Positions 18,971-28,191 of a stretch of 64,000 bases of DNA are shown here, piece by piece (positions within the stretch are counted from its first letter, which is position 1; every line of letters starts with the position of its first letter). Source of the DNA: Segetibacter aerophilus (GTDB taxonomy: Bacteria > Bacteroidota > Bacteroidia > Chitinophagales > Chitinophagaceae); contig NZ_BJYT01000001.1 of assembly GCF_007991655.1 (NCBI RefSeq), positions 124,001-188,000 on the forward strand, written 5' to 3'. A model generated the notes under the pieces. That model was given only the letters and a program-made list of their open reading frames with translations, was not told the DNA's origin and did no database searches. Made by a program: the position numbers and the translations under genes.

Positions 18971-19833
18971 TTTCAATTATTATTTGTTCGATTAACCACG
19001 AGTTTTTGAAACAATTAAAACTGAATATCGAAAAAACAGTTGGATTAGCATTTGAGATAATTGCGATCGATAATAATATTGAGAAAAAGTCTATATCTGC
19101 CGTATATAACCAGGGTGCTAAAGCTGCAAATTTTGATTACTTGTGCTTCCTTCATGAGGATGTGACTATTCATAGCAAGTACTGGGGACAACGTTTAATG
19201 GAGCTATTAACAGACGAAACAGTCGGGTTGATTGGAGTATCAGGAACTGTCTATAAATCCAAGTATGCCGCTACATGGTCTGCGTGTGACCAAAGCCTGT
19301 ATAGGACACACTCTATACAACATTTCACTGATCGTTTAACCCCGAAGGTTACATGTATAAATCCTGGTCAAGCTTCAACTGCAGAAGTTGTCGTAGTAGA
19401 CGGTGTTTTCATGGCAACACGTAAAGACGTGTTCACGCAGTTTAAATTTGATGATAACAATTTTAAACGCTTTCATGGCTATGACCTCGATTATTCGCTA
19501 CAAGTAGGTACGAAATATAAAGTGGTAGTTACTTTTGAAATTTTATTAGAACATTTATCGCCAGGGCAATTGAACAGGCAGTGGCTTGATGCATCTTTAA
19601 TCCTTCACAAAAAATGGAAGAAATCTTTACCAGCGAGTATTGGGAACATAAGTAAGAAAGCAGTATCAGTCTCCGATTCCCTGGCATGTAGTCTTGTTCT
19701 TATGATGATGATCAAATACAATTGCTCAAAGCTGGGCGTCGCAAACAATTACTTCAAATTGATCACAACCTTTTTTCGTTACAACCGTTTGAAGCACTCC
19801 AAAACCGTTATTAAGTATTTATTGTCGACGTAA
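18967..19833 (+). CDS. Glycosyltransferase family 2-like protein
   Basis: Divergent GT-A protein of 288 residues. It begins at TTG overlapping the upstream TGA. The first strand is ISIIICSINHEFLKQL, followed by FEIIAIDNNIEKKSIS. The motif FLHEDVTIHSKYWG takes the place of the usual DxD, and a later RFHGYDLDYSLQV matches the acceptor-side motif of rhamnosyl or galactofuranosyl-like GT2 proteins. The C-terminus is basic. The class is fairly sure, the activity is not. Confidence 0.78.
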   Translation: MISIIICSINHEFLKQLKLNIEKTVGLAFEIIAIDNNIEKKSISAVYNQGAKAANFDYLCFLHEDVTIHSKYWGQRLMELLTDETVGLIGVSGTVYKSKYAATWSACDQSLYRTHSIQHFTDRLTPKVTCINPGQASTAEVVVVDGVFMATRKDVFTQFKFDDNNFKRFHGYDLDYSLQVGTKYKVVVTFEILLEHLSPGQLNRQWLDASLILHKKWKKSLPASIGNISKKAVSVSDSLACSLVLMMMIKYNCSKLGVANNYFKLITTFFRYNRLKHSKTVIKYLLST

Positions 19834-19837
19834 CTTC

Positions 19838-21010
19838 ATGACTGGGAAAATTAAAGTATACCATTTTCATAATGGAAGCGGGGGAGGGGTTTTATCAGTT
19901 ATCAGTAATTTGATACAGTTTCAGCAACACCCAGAAATTGAAAACCATGTTATCTATACTATAAACAAAGACACTATACAAAGTTTTAACGCACCAGAAC
20001 TGCCTGGAGTTAAGAGTGAACAGGTCTTTTATTATTCACCAAAATGGAATTTTTATTATACCTGCAGTCAGTTAGCAAGACTACTACCTGATGAAAGAGG
20101 AATTATCGTAGCACACGATTGGTTAGAGCTTGGAATGGTAAGCAATCTTGGGTTAAACAATCCGGTCGCGTTTTTCTTACATGGAAATTATGAGTATTAC
20201 TTTGATCTGGCAAAAAAGCATCTGGATGTAATTGACGAGTTTATTTGTATTAGCAGACCCATCTATAACAAGCTGACAAGTTTTTTAAAGAATAGGGATA
20301 CAAGTATTTTCTTAAATCATTTTCCAGTACCTGAACTAGACCCTATAGATAAAAACAATTCTATTCTAAATATTTATTTCGGCGTCCGGAGTCTTACCGA
20401 TGCTAACAAGCAGTTTTTGCTTCTGCCAAAAATAGACAGGTTACTGCGAGAGAGGGGTGAAATAGTACGATGGACAATTATAGGAGCGGGAGGAGCAGAA
20501 AATGAAGTTAAGGAGCCTTTAGAATCCTTACAAAACGTTACTTATTATCCGAAATTACCAAATAATGAAATTTTAAAATTGATCGCCAGCCAGGATGTAT
20601 TTGTTCTCCCATCTCAAAATGAAGGGCTCCCGGTTGCACTTGTTGAAGCAATGAAGGCTGGGGTTGTCCCCCTTATTACCGATTGGCTTGGAGCAACAGA
20701 GGATTTGGTAATTAATGGCGTATCAGGATTTTATATTGCCTTAAATGATCATGGGAGATATGCAGCTATGATATCAATGTTGCATAACGATAGAAAATTG
20801 CTAAGAAAAGTTTCTTCTACTGCAAGCGAGATAGCCAGGTTGCGCTTCGACCCTTACAAAAATACTTTTGATATTGAAGAACATTTTATAACTGTCGCTA
20901 AGGAAAAAAAGGTAAAGTCTGCCAAAAAAGTTTACGGAAGCAGGTTGGACAACAAGTATATACCGAATAGTATAACAACGTATTTCCGGCACCAATCAAA
21001 AGGAAGTTGA
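19838..21010 (+). CDS. Glycosyltransferase family 4
   Basis: GT-B fold transferase of 390 residues starting at ATG. The N-terminal domain opens with KVYHFHNGSGGGVLSVISNL, the glycine-rich loop of GT4 enzymes. The C-terminal domain has RWTIIGAGGAENEVK and the donor motif VLPSQNEGLPVALVEAMKAG with both E-x7-E glutamates. The last 50 residues are very basic (KEKKVKSAKK) and may help membrane contact. The next gene follows after one base. Confidence 0.87.
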   Translation: MTGKIKVYHFHNGSGGGVLSVISNLIQFQQHPEIENHVIYTINKDTIQSFNAPELPGVKSEQVFYYSPKWNFYYTCSQLARLLPDERGIIVAHDWLELGMVSNLGLNNPVAFFLHGNYEYYFDLAKKHLDVIDEFICISRPIYNKLTSFLKNRDTSIFLNHFPVPELDPIDKNNSILNIYFGVRSLTDANKQFLLLPKIDRLLRERGEIVRWTIIGAGGAENEVKEPLESLQNVTYYPKLPNNEILKLIASQDVFVLPSQNEGLPVALVEAMKAGVVPLITDWLGATEDLVINGVSGFYIALNDHGRYAAMISMLHNDRKLLRKVSSTASEIARLRFDPYKNTFDIEEHFITVAKEKKVKSAKKVYGSRLDNKYIPNSITTYFRHQSKGS

Positions 21011-21011
21011 A

Positions 21012-21770
21012 ATGTTACAAACCTTAAGCGAAATATTTAAACTTAAAACGATTGAAATAGACGAGAGCGGCGAAAGAATTCCGCTTCATTCACACACGTC
21101 GAAAGAGCAAGGCGAGTTCTTGCAGGATATGTTTGATCTGATTAATCCAAATACATCGTTAGAGGTAGGATTTGCGTACGGAATATCAACTTTATTTATT
21201 CTTGAAAAACATCGTCAAAATAATTCATCAGAACGATGCCATATCGTTATAGAACCTGATAGCTACTGGGGCGCAGCAGCGGTTCATAATATTCAAAAAG
21301 AAGGATTAATAAAGTATTTGGAGATAAAAAAAGATTTTTCTGATAGAATATTAACTTCCCTATACCTTCAAAACCATCGCATTCAATTTGCATATATAGA
21401 TACTACAAAGAGATTTGATATTGTAATGCAGGATTTCTATTTTATTGATAAAATGACAGATGTCGGAGGCGTGGTGATTTTAGATGATTGCGGTGGAGGA
21501 TGGCCAGGAATACAACGTGTAGCTAGGTATGTGAATAGTCTGCCACATTATAAACTATTAGGGAAGCATGGTCAAACCCGGCAGAGTGTAAAAAGAAGCC
21601 TCATCTTAGGACTGGCTAATATATCATTGAGGTTAGTTCCGTTAAAAGAACAACTAGTAGAAACTTCTAGTTTTAAGACTAACAAAGAGTTGGGCTTGAA
21701 TTATGCCTGCCTCGCTTTCAAAAAAATATTGGAGGATGACAGAAAATGGGATTGGGACAAGTCGTTTTAA
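21012..21770 (+). CDS. Class I SAM-dependent methyltransferase
   Basis: Soluble protein of 252 residues similar to the Methyltransf_24 type. The SAM-binding core is TSLEVGFAYGISTLFILEK, then CHIVIEPDSYWGAAAVHNI, and later GVVILDDCGGGWPGIQRV. It differs from the three FkbM enzymes of the locus and probably has another target. It sits one base after a GT4 gene and 18 bases before the ATG of the next GT2 gene, inside the operon. The substrate is unknown. Confidence 0.78.
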   Translation: MLQTLSEIFKLKTIEIDESGERIPLHSHTSKEQGEFLQDMFDLINPNTSLEVGFAYGISTLFILEKHRQNNSSERCHIVIEPDSYWGAAAVHNIQKEGLIKYLEIKKDFSDRILTSLYLQNHRIQFAYIDTTKRFDIVMQDFYFIDKMTDVGGVVILDDCGGGWPGIQRVARYVNSLPHYKLLGKHGQTRQSVKRSLILGLANISLRLVPLKEQLVETSSFKTNKELGLNYACLAFKKILEDDRKWDWDKSF

Positions 21771-21788
21771 TTCTTGTGTTGCAATAGC

Positions 21789-22664
21789 ATGAAAGAAGCA
21801 GCGGTGGTTAGTATTTTGATGACGGCGTATAACAGGGAAAATTTCATCAAAGAAGCAGTAGAGAGTGTACTGTCGTCGACATTTGTCGATTACGAATTCA
21901 TAATTGTTGACGACTGTTCCAGCGACAATACTTATAACATTGCGAAGGACTATGAGCAAAAAGATAGTCGTATCACGGTTTACAAAAATGAAAAGAACCT
22001 GGGTGACTATCCCAATAGGAGGTATGCCGCTTCTTTAGCGCGCGGCAAGTATATAAAGTTTGTAGACTCTGACGACGTGTTGTATCCGCATGGGTTGGAA
22101 GTAATGGTAAGAGGTATGGAGCAGTTTCCATCGGCTGGCTTTGGGATGATCTGGGGAGATACGATAAGTGAACCGTCCCCGAAACTTTATACTCCTCACG
22201 AAGCATATTATTCATATTTCTTTAACAATAGATGGATGCAGGTGGGCCCCTCGGGGGTTATTTATAAAAGAGAATGTTATGAGGCAGTCGATGGTTTTGA
22301 TACATTGCCTTATATAAGCGATTTTGATCTTAATTTGAAACTTGGTGCTCGTTGGTCCGTTGTCCGTTTGCAAACAGACTTGTTTTTTTATCGTGTCCAC
22401 CAGGGGCAGCAACTTGACCTCGGGCAGCAATTAAAAGGGTATCCTGTTCTTACCTACTTAATCCAGAAAAAACATCTGGAGTCGCCTTTTTGTCCCTTAA
22501 CAAAAGAAGAAAAGATACAGGCTTTGCTTATGATTGACAAATTGCAGGCACGAAGATCTCTCCTTCATCTTTTAAAAAGTTTTAATTGGAGGGAGTTTAA
22601 GCTTTTAGTTGAGGCGAGTGGGTTAGGATGGGTTGGATTTAGAAAAGGTATTGTTCAAACATAA
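21789..22664 (+). CDS. Glycosyltransferase family 2
   Basis: GT-A fold transferase of 291 residues. A TTG at 21774 is in frame, but the ATG at 21789 gives the normal start KEAAVVSILMTAYNRENFI. Further motifs are FIIVDDCSSDNT and YIKFVDSDDVLYPHG with the DxD, then FDTLPYISDFDLNLKLG. Members with this pattern are common in capsule and EPS loci. A gap of 87 bases separates it from the next methyltransferase gene. Confidence 0.87.
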   Translation: MKEAAVVSILMTAYNRENFIKEAVESVLSSTFVDYEFIIVDDCSSDNTYNIAKDYEQKDSRITVYKNEKNLGDYPNRRYAASLARGKYIKFVDSDDVLYPHGLEVMVRGMEQFPSAGFGMIWGDTISEPSPKLYTPHEAYYSYFFNNRWMQVGPSGVIYKRECYEAVDGFDTLPYISDFDLNLKLGARWSVVRLQTDLFFYRVHQGQQLDLGQQLKGYPVLTYLIQKKHLESPFCPLTKEEKIQALLMIDKLQARRSLLHLLKSFNWREFKLLVEASGLGWVGFRKGIVQT

Positions 22665-22751
22665 TTGGTGACATGAGTTATCACAAAAGGCGAGGAAGTT
22701 GTAAAAAACAATTAAAGGTTTAAGAGCCACCTAAATTTAAGACTTCAGCAT

Positions 22752-23543
22752 ATGGACTTTGACCGCACAGAATATATTCTCGCTCCTTGCGGGTTGGAGC
22801 AGGAATTGAAAATCTTATTTCCACGCAAAAAATCTCTTACTATTTTTGAAATTGGTGCATGCGAGGGAGAGGATAGTGTCAAATATTCAAGACTTTTTCC
22901 TGAAGCGAAAATCTATGCATTCGAGCCTTTGCCTGCTAACATACCACTAATTCAACACAATTTTCTTAAGTACGGAGTTAGAAATGCTTCCTATTTCAAT
23001 AAAGCACTTTCAAATAAGGAGGGACAAGCCGAATTCTATGTCTCATCTGGAAGACCAGATGAAGCCCTCGAATCAGACTGGGATTATGGCAATAAATCAA
23101 GTTCCTTGCTACAACCGGAAAAGCACCTGGAAACAGCTCCCTTTATTCAATTTAAAGACAAAATTGTAGTCGAAACAATAACACTTAAATCCTTCTGTAT
23201 AGCAAATAATATCAAGGCTATTGATTTTGTTCATATGGATGTGCAAGGGGCAGAACTGATGGTGTTAGAAGGGGCAGGCGACTTTATTTCATCTATAAAA
23301 GTTATTTGGCTCGAAGTATCAAAGGTGAATTTTTATAAAAACCAGCCATTGGTGGCCGATGTTAAGAAATTTATGTCAGAGAATAATTTTGTTCTAATTA
23401 AAGATGCTGCACATGGAATACAAGGAGATCAATTATATGTATCGAAAAATTATTATTCTAACCTGAAGATTTTTTTAATAGGTAAACAGCTTTATCTAGA
23501 GTCATTGTTAACTCGTGCATTACGAAAACCAGGATTTAAGTAA
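22752..23543 (+). CDS. FkbM-family SAM-dependent methyltransferase
   Basis: Third FkbM-type enzyme, 263 residues, starting at ATG. The SAM-binding segment is LTIFEIGACEGEDSVKYSR, followed by KIYAFEPLPANIPLI and later DFVHMDVQGAELMVLEGA. Here the core starts within the first 30 residues, so it lacks the long N-terminal extension of the other two. It probably methylates a sugar hydroxyl in the repeat unit. It lies between a GT2 gene and an unassigned GT-like gene. Confidence 0.83.
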   Translation: MDFDRTEYILAPCGLEQELKILFPRKKSLTIFEIGACEGEDSVKYSRLFPEAKIYAFEPLPANIPLIQHNFLKYGVRNASYFNKALSNKEGQAEFYVSSGRPDEALESDWDYGNKSSSLLQPEKHLETAPFIQFKDKIVVETITLKSFCIANNIKAIDFVHMDVQGAELMVLEGAGDFISSIKVIWLEVSKVNFYKNQPLVADVKKFMSENNFVLIKDAAHGIQGDQLYVSKNYYSNLKIFLIGKQLYLESLLTRALRKPGFK

Positions 23544-23575
23544 CAACACTCAAGTGCTTGTTTTTCACTACTATT

Positions 23576-24532
23576 ATGCTAAAAGCTTTTAATCTCCAGA
23601 TAAAGAAAGTTACTTCATTAAAGGCCGAAAAGAGGTATTACGAGAGCGTTATTAGAGGTCTTGAAGAATTAAATAAAATAAGAATCGAAGCAGATGAAAC
23701 AGTCTTAAACAAGTCAATAGAAGGCCTCGTATTCTCTAAAGACCGGCCCATGCAATTGCATGCATTATTAATGTCTTATTTTAAAAGGGCATCCAATCCT
23801 GCTGCAATAACTATTTTATTTAAAGCATCAAATCAAGACTTCAGCAACGCATATAAACAATTGATGAATGAAATGGGGAGTTATGCTGTTAATTTTATTG
23901 AGGAAAGCAATTTTTATAGCCAGGTGAATGAATGGGTAAAAACTAATAAAGCGGGCAGAATATTTTTTCTCACGGACGATGCGATTATTTTAGAAGAGTT
24001 TGATATGAATGACGTATTGCAATTTAATCCGCTGTCTACAATTTTCTCCCTTACAAAAGGCACCGACCTTACTTTTTGTTTCAATCATAACCGTCCTCAA
24101 AGTCTGCCTGATTTTAAAAAGATACCAAATACTAATCATTTGGATCAATATTTCTTAGATTGGGTGTGGGAAGACATGCCTAATTCTCCTGATTGGGCCT
24201 ATCCATTATCGTTGGACGGAACTTTTTTTTTAAAGAAGGAAATGGAGGTTTTAATAAGAAATATAAAGTTTAGAAATCCTAATACTTTTGAAGCGAACCT
24301 ACAGGTTTTTGTACGGGCTTTTTTACCTAGAAAAGGCGCTTGTTACCCTAAAGCGAAATATGTAAACATTCCTTGTAACCTTGTTCAGACGGAGGTTAAA
24401 AACCGAACGACAACTGCTTATACCGTTGAAGAGCTTAATCGGATTTGGAATACAGGAAAGCGAATTGACATTATGAAGTTCCATCTATTAGATGCACAGT
24501 CCGCACAGACAATGAAATTTGAGTTTGCATGA
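23576..24532 (+). CDS. Uncharacterised protein, possible GT-A glycosyltransferase
   Basis: Protein of 318 residues from the ATG at 23576 (a TTG at 23558 is also in frame). I do not recognise the family with confidence. After a helical N-terminus comes GLVFSKDRPMQLHALLMSY, which reads like the first strand and helix of a GT-A fold. RIFFLTDDAIIL follows, where the two aspartates could be a DxD-type metal site. The motif WAYPLSLDGTFFLKKEM resembles an acceptor-side loop. The ATGA overlap with the following GT2 gene shows operon membership. Confidence 0.55.
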   Translation: MLKAFNLQIKKVTSLKAEKRYYESVIRGLEELNKIRIEADETVLNKSIEGLVFSKDRPMQLHALLMSYFKRASNPAAITILFKASNQDFSNAYKQLMNEMGSYAVNFIEESNFYSQVNEWVKTNKAGRIFFLTDDAIILEEFDMNDVLQFNPLSTIFSLTKGTDLTFCFNHNRPQSLPDFKKIPNTNHLDQYFLDWVWEDMPNSPDWAYPLSLDGTFFLKKEMEVLIRNIKFRNPNTFEANLQVFVRAFLPRKGACYPKAKYVNIPCNLVQTEVKNRTTTAYTVEELNRIWNTGKRIDIMKFHLLDAQSAQTMKFEFA

Positions 24533-25461
24533 GTAATGCAATGCCTTTGGTAACTATTGCTATTCCTTTTTTCAACCCCGGCTCGTATGTCATCGAAACT
24601 TTGGATAGTGTTTATAACCAAAGCTACTCCAACATTCAATTGATTTTATACAATGATGGTTCTACAGATAACTCACTTGGGTTAATACACAAATGGCTGG
24701 AGCATAAAAATGATCGGTTTAAGAACCTGGTTGTAATCGACGAGAAGGTAAACAAAGGTGTTGGTTATGGTTGCGATATCATGTTTAGAAGGAGTTCAGG
24801 CATTTATTTCCAAATGCTTGGGGCAGACGATCTGATTTATTCTGATAAGATTTCCAACCAGGTGCAGCTGTTGGATCAAAACATCGAGTGTGGGATGGTT
24901 TATGGAAATATGAACAGGATAAATGAAAATGGCAGCAATTTAGGGAAGGATTATTTTACCTGGCAACGGTTTGCAACGTTTGCAGAAGAAAATCCTCCTT
25001 CTGGCTCTATATTCAATCAACTGATACAGGAAAACTTCATTCCAGCGTCTTCTGTTTTAATTAGAAAATCTGTTATTGAAGAAGTGGGTGGATATGATTC
25101 TAAATTAAAATCAGAGGACTGGGACCTTTGGTTAAGAATAGCAAAGCGGTATAAAGTTATTGGAGTAAATGAATTGTTTGGAGCTTATCGTATTTTGCCT
25201 ACCTCGGCAATGCATTCCTCAAGAAATAAAATACATGTTCTTGAATCATTAAATGAAGCATTAGTTAAACATCAGGGAATATCAAAAGGAATTGATACTG
25301 TAATAAAACGCCATTTATACAAAAACACCATTGAGATGTACCGGCTAGGGCGAATTTCAAAAAGATGGGCAAATAATTTATATACTTACAAAACGGGCAT
25401 AAAGCCCCTCGTTTATTACCTTCTGATGACTTTTGGTATCATGGTAAATCAAAAGAGATAA
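24529..25461 (+). CDS. Glycosyltransferase family 2
   Basis: GT-A fold transferase of 310 residues; its ATG overlaps the upstream TGA (ATGA). Motifs: PLVTIAIPFFNPGSYVIETL, LILYNDGSTDNS, MLGADDLIYSDKI (DxD) and LKSEDWDLWLRIAKRY. The C-terminal 80 residues are basic and contain a hydrophobic end (YYLLMTFGIMV) that may touch the membrane. The next gene starts one base after the stop with GTG. Confidence 0.88.
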   Translation: MSNAMPLVTIAIPFFNPGSYVIETLDSVYNQSYSNIQLILYNDGSTDNSLGLIHKWLEHKNDRFKNLVVIDEKVNKGVGYGCDIMFRRSSGIYFQMLGADDLIYSDKISNQVQLLDQNIECGMVYGNMNRINENGSNLGKDYFTWQRFATFAEENPPSGSIFNQLIQENFIPASSVLIRKSVIEEVGGYDSKLKSEDWDLWLRIAKRYKVIGVNELFGAYRILPTSAMHSSRNKIHVLESLNEALVKHQGISKGIDTVIKRHLYKNTIEMYRLGRISKRWANNLYTYKTGIKPLVYYLLMTFGIMVNQKR

Positions 25462-25462
25462 A

Positions 25463-26767
25463 GTGAACGTTTGTTTATGTGTAAGCTGGTATTTTCCTAA
25501 CTCGGTCGGCGGCACAGAAACATATGTTCAAGCTTTAGCAAGGTATTTACAACAAGAGGGGCATGATGTAATAGTTTTGAAGCCGGGCCATAAAGACGAG
25601 GAAAATTATTTTTATGAAGGTATTGAAATTCGAAGTTTTTTTCCAGGTACTGATTTCAAGAGGCGGATGTATTTAGGATTGCAAGCACCGGAATTAACTG
25701 ATTTTGAAGAAAAACTTAAGGCAACAAGTCCGGATGTTATTCATTTTCACTCGCTGACCGGACCTTCTGGTATATCAATCTCTCATATTGAAAAGGCTCG
25801 CAAAATAGCGGCTAAAGTTTATTTTACTTTTCATCTGCCTCATCTTACCTGCGCTACTTCCACCTTTAAGTACTTGAAAAAGCACGATTGCGAAGGAGTC
25901 GCAGAGCCAAAAAAATGTGCAGAATGTTTATTTGCCCATAGCGGTTGGCCAATACCGGCAGCAAAAGCATTAGGAGCGTTTTCCACTAGCCTCAATAAAA
26001 GAAATATAAAAGTTTTAGGATATAATCCTCTTTTCACCAGGCTCGGTTCTGCTGTATGGATAGAACTTAGGAAGGAGCAGTTAGGCAAGTTGAGTTCGTT
26101 ATGTGACAAGCTCATTTGCTTGTCTTCCTGGTTTTGTAAGGTCCTGAAAAAAAACGGGGTTCCAAAAGAGAAGCTTGCTCTCTTTGAACAAGGCGTTCTT
26201 ATGGAAGTAGGAAAGCCTGTACGAAAAGGCAACCCACAGATAGACGTATCAGAACCTGTTAGACTGGTTTTTTTAGGAAGACTAGACCCGATAAAAGGAT
26301 TATCACTTTTATTATCTGTTATTAAGGAGTTTGACGAAGAAGAATTTATTATCGACCTATATGGTCCTATAGACCAAGGCTATTGGCAGCAGCTAGAACC
26401 TTACTTTAAAAAAGGAAATATACAATACAAAGGGATTTTGAAGCGGGAGGAAATCTTACAAACGTTAAGTACCTACCATGCAATGGTAGTGCCCTCATTG
26501 GTAACAGAAATGGCGCCTCTGGTATTGCAGGAGGCTTTTGCTGCAAGTATTCCCGCTATAGCTTCAGATGTTGCCGGTAATGCAGCTTTTGTAATACCCA
26601 ATGTAAATGGGTGGCTTTTTAAAAGCGGAAATACGGAATCTTTAAAAGAAGTCCTTTCATGGTTATTGAAAAATAAAAATGAATTGACGAAAGCAAGTAA
26701 CAATATGTACCCCGTACGAACTATTAAAGATATCGGGGGCGAACACCTGGAGTTGTATTTGAGCTAA
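25463..26767 (+). CDS. Glycosyltransferase family 4 with internal cysteine cluster
   Basis: GT-B fold transferase of 434 residues starting at GTG. The first strand and glycine loop are VCLCVSWYFPNSVGGTETYV, and the donor domain has VFLGRLDPIKGLSLLL and VPSLVTEMAPLVLQEAFAA. Between residues about 130 and 160 it has a cysteine-rich insert with four cysteines and a nearby His (pattern HLTC, HDC, KKCAEC), which could bind a metal. Such inserts occur in some bacterial GT4 proteins. The stop overlaps the ATG of the next gene. Confidence 0.86.
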   Translation: MNVCLCVSWYFPNSVGGTETYVQALARYLQQEGHDVIVLKPGHKDEENYFYEGIEIRSFFPGTDFKRRMYLGLQAPELTDFEEKLKATSPDVIHFHSLTGPSGISISHIEKARKIAAKVYFTFHLPHLTCATSTFKYLKKHDCEGVAEPKKCAECLFAHSGWPIPAAKALGAFSTSLNKRNIKVLGYNPLFTRLGSAVWIELRKEQLGKLSSLCDKLICLSSWFCKVLKKNGVPKEKLALFEQGVLMEVGKPVRKGNPQIDVSEPVRLVFLGRLDPIKGLSLLLSVIKEFDEEEFIIDLYGPIDQGYWQQLEPYFKKGNIQYKGILKREEILQTLSTYHAMVVPSLVTEMAPLVLQEAFAASIPAIASDVAGNAAFVIPNVNGWLFKSGNTESLKEVLSWLLKNKNELTKASNNMYPVRTIKDIGGEHLELYLS

Positions 26768-27789
26768 TGAAAATACTGATTGTGATGGATCCGGGGATAT
26801 TGGTGCCGCCAAAAGGGTATGGTGGACATGAGAGATTAGTCGCTTTGTTTGCAAGAGAATATCAACGGGTTGGTCATGAGGTGCATCTTTTGGTCACTGC
26901 CGGTTCCTTTGTCGAAGGTTGTATAACGCATGCGTTTGGGAAAGAGGGTTTTCCTCCAAAACATTCTGATGCCTTAAAGGCAATTCCAACTGCATGGAAA
27001 TTTTTGTGGGCACATCGAAATGACTTCGATTTGATCCACAATTTTGGACGATTGGTCTACTTATTACCCGTTCTAAATAAACGGGTAAAGAAGATAATGA
27101 CTTATGGAAGAGAAATAAGTAAAAGAAATATTCGGTATATAAACGAGCTTCCTTTAAATAACATCGTTTTTACAGGTTGCAGTAACAATCTTGTTTCAAG
27201 AGGTAATGTAGCCGGTAAATGGAAGACTGTTTATAATGCTATTGATTTTAATAAGTATCAGCTACAGGAAAAGACAGTTGCAGAAGCACCGTTAATTTTT
27301 TTAGGAAGGATAGAAAAAGTAAAAGGATGTCATACTGCAATTTCGATCGCAAAAGCAACAAATAATAAACTTATTATCGCAGGCAATATCTCTCCACTTG
27401 CAGATGAACAGGAATATTTTAAACAAGAAATAGAGCCCTACATCGACGGCAAACAAATTTTGCATGTGGGCCCGGTAAACGATATACAGAAAAATGGATT
27501 TTTGGGGCAGAGTAAAGCGCTGCTTTTCCCTATAGAATGGAATGAGCCTTTTGGAATAGTGATGATAGAGGCAATGGCATGCGGAACACCGGTCATTGCT
27601 TTTAACAAAGGGTCTGTTGAGGAAGTTGTTGATGAAGGGTGCACCGGTTATAAGGTAAATACTGCCGCGGAAATGAAAGACGCGGTGCATAGAATACATA
27701 ATATTGATCGCCGCAATTGTCGTGAACACGCAAAGAAGAGGTTCGATGTCAAGGTAGTTTCAGCACAATATCTTTCGTTAAACAGATAA
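26767..27789 (+). CDS. Glycosyltransferase family 4
   Basis: GT-B fold transferase of 340 residues. It starts with KILIVMDPGILVPPKGYGGHERL, where the GGHE loop is typical of enzymes that also act on small acceptors. The donor half has IFLGRIEKVKGCHTAISIAK and PIEWNEPFGIVMIEAMACG with both glutamates of the E-x7-E motif. The ATG overlaps the previous stop. It is the last gene before the only large gap inside the glycosyltransferase run. Confidence 0.88.
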   Translation: MKILIVMDPGILVPPKGYGGHERLVALFAREYQRVGHEVHLLVTAGSFVEGCITHAFGKEGFPPKHSDALKAIPTAWKFLWAHRNDFDLIHNFGRLVYLLPVLNKRVKKIMTYGREISKRNIRYINELPLNNIVFTGCSNNLVSRGNVAGKWKTVYNAIDFNKYQLQEKTVAEAPLIFLGRIEKVKGCHTAISIAKATNNKLIIAGNISPLADEQEYFKQEIEPYIDGKQILHVGPVNDIQKNGFLGQSKALLFPIEWNEPFGIVMIEAMACGTPVIAFNKGSVEEVVDEGCTGYKVNTAAEMKDAVHRIHNIDRRNCREHAKKRFDVKVVSAQYLSLNR

Positions 27790-28191
27790 TAAATGAAGTT
27801 TATAAAAAAACTAGATGGCCCTGATTTTTCAGATTATTATTATTGAATGATTATTTGTATGATGTGAGAGGCGAACAGATGTGTTACAACCGGAAGTTAG
27901 GATGAATATTTAATTTTTATAATCACATATAACCTTTTACGTATTTCAAGATTAGTAAATCCTACTCCAAAAAATATCAGCTCATCTTGACCCGGTTGGG
28001 TACAAGTTTACGAGGTTACACATCTGCTACAATAAAAAATGGTTAATGAAAGTTAATGCAGCATTTAAGGCCTCAAGGAGGTCAGGAAACATTTTATTAA
28101 CGAAATAATTGAAAAAGAAAAGATCAATTCCTATTCTGTTTATCCATCTTGGTTTAACAAATGAAACATTTGGTTCAAAAACGGTAGTAAT
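27790..28191 (+). other. 402-base non-coding spacer inside the polysaccharide locus
   Basis: The longest gap in the glycosyltransferase run. No reading frame of note and no clear promoter or terminator is visible. It holds a pair of related sequences in opposite orientation: CAGATGTGTTACAACC at 27876-27891 and GGTTACACATCTG at 28013-28025 (arms match except for a three-base insertion). This may be a remnant of a small element or a long-range RNA stem. Transcription of the downstream genes may restart here. Confidence 0.5.

Noticed and set aside
25840-26232. 130-residue reading frame on the minus strand
   Set aside because: It is inside a clear GT4 gene and has no recognisable features.
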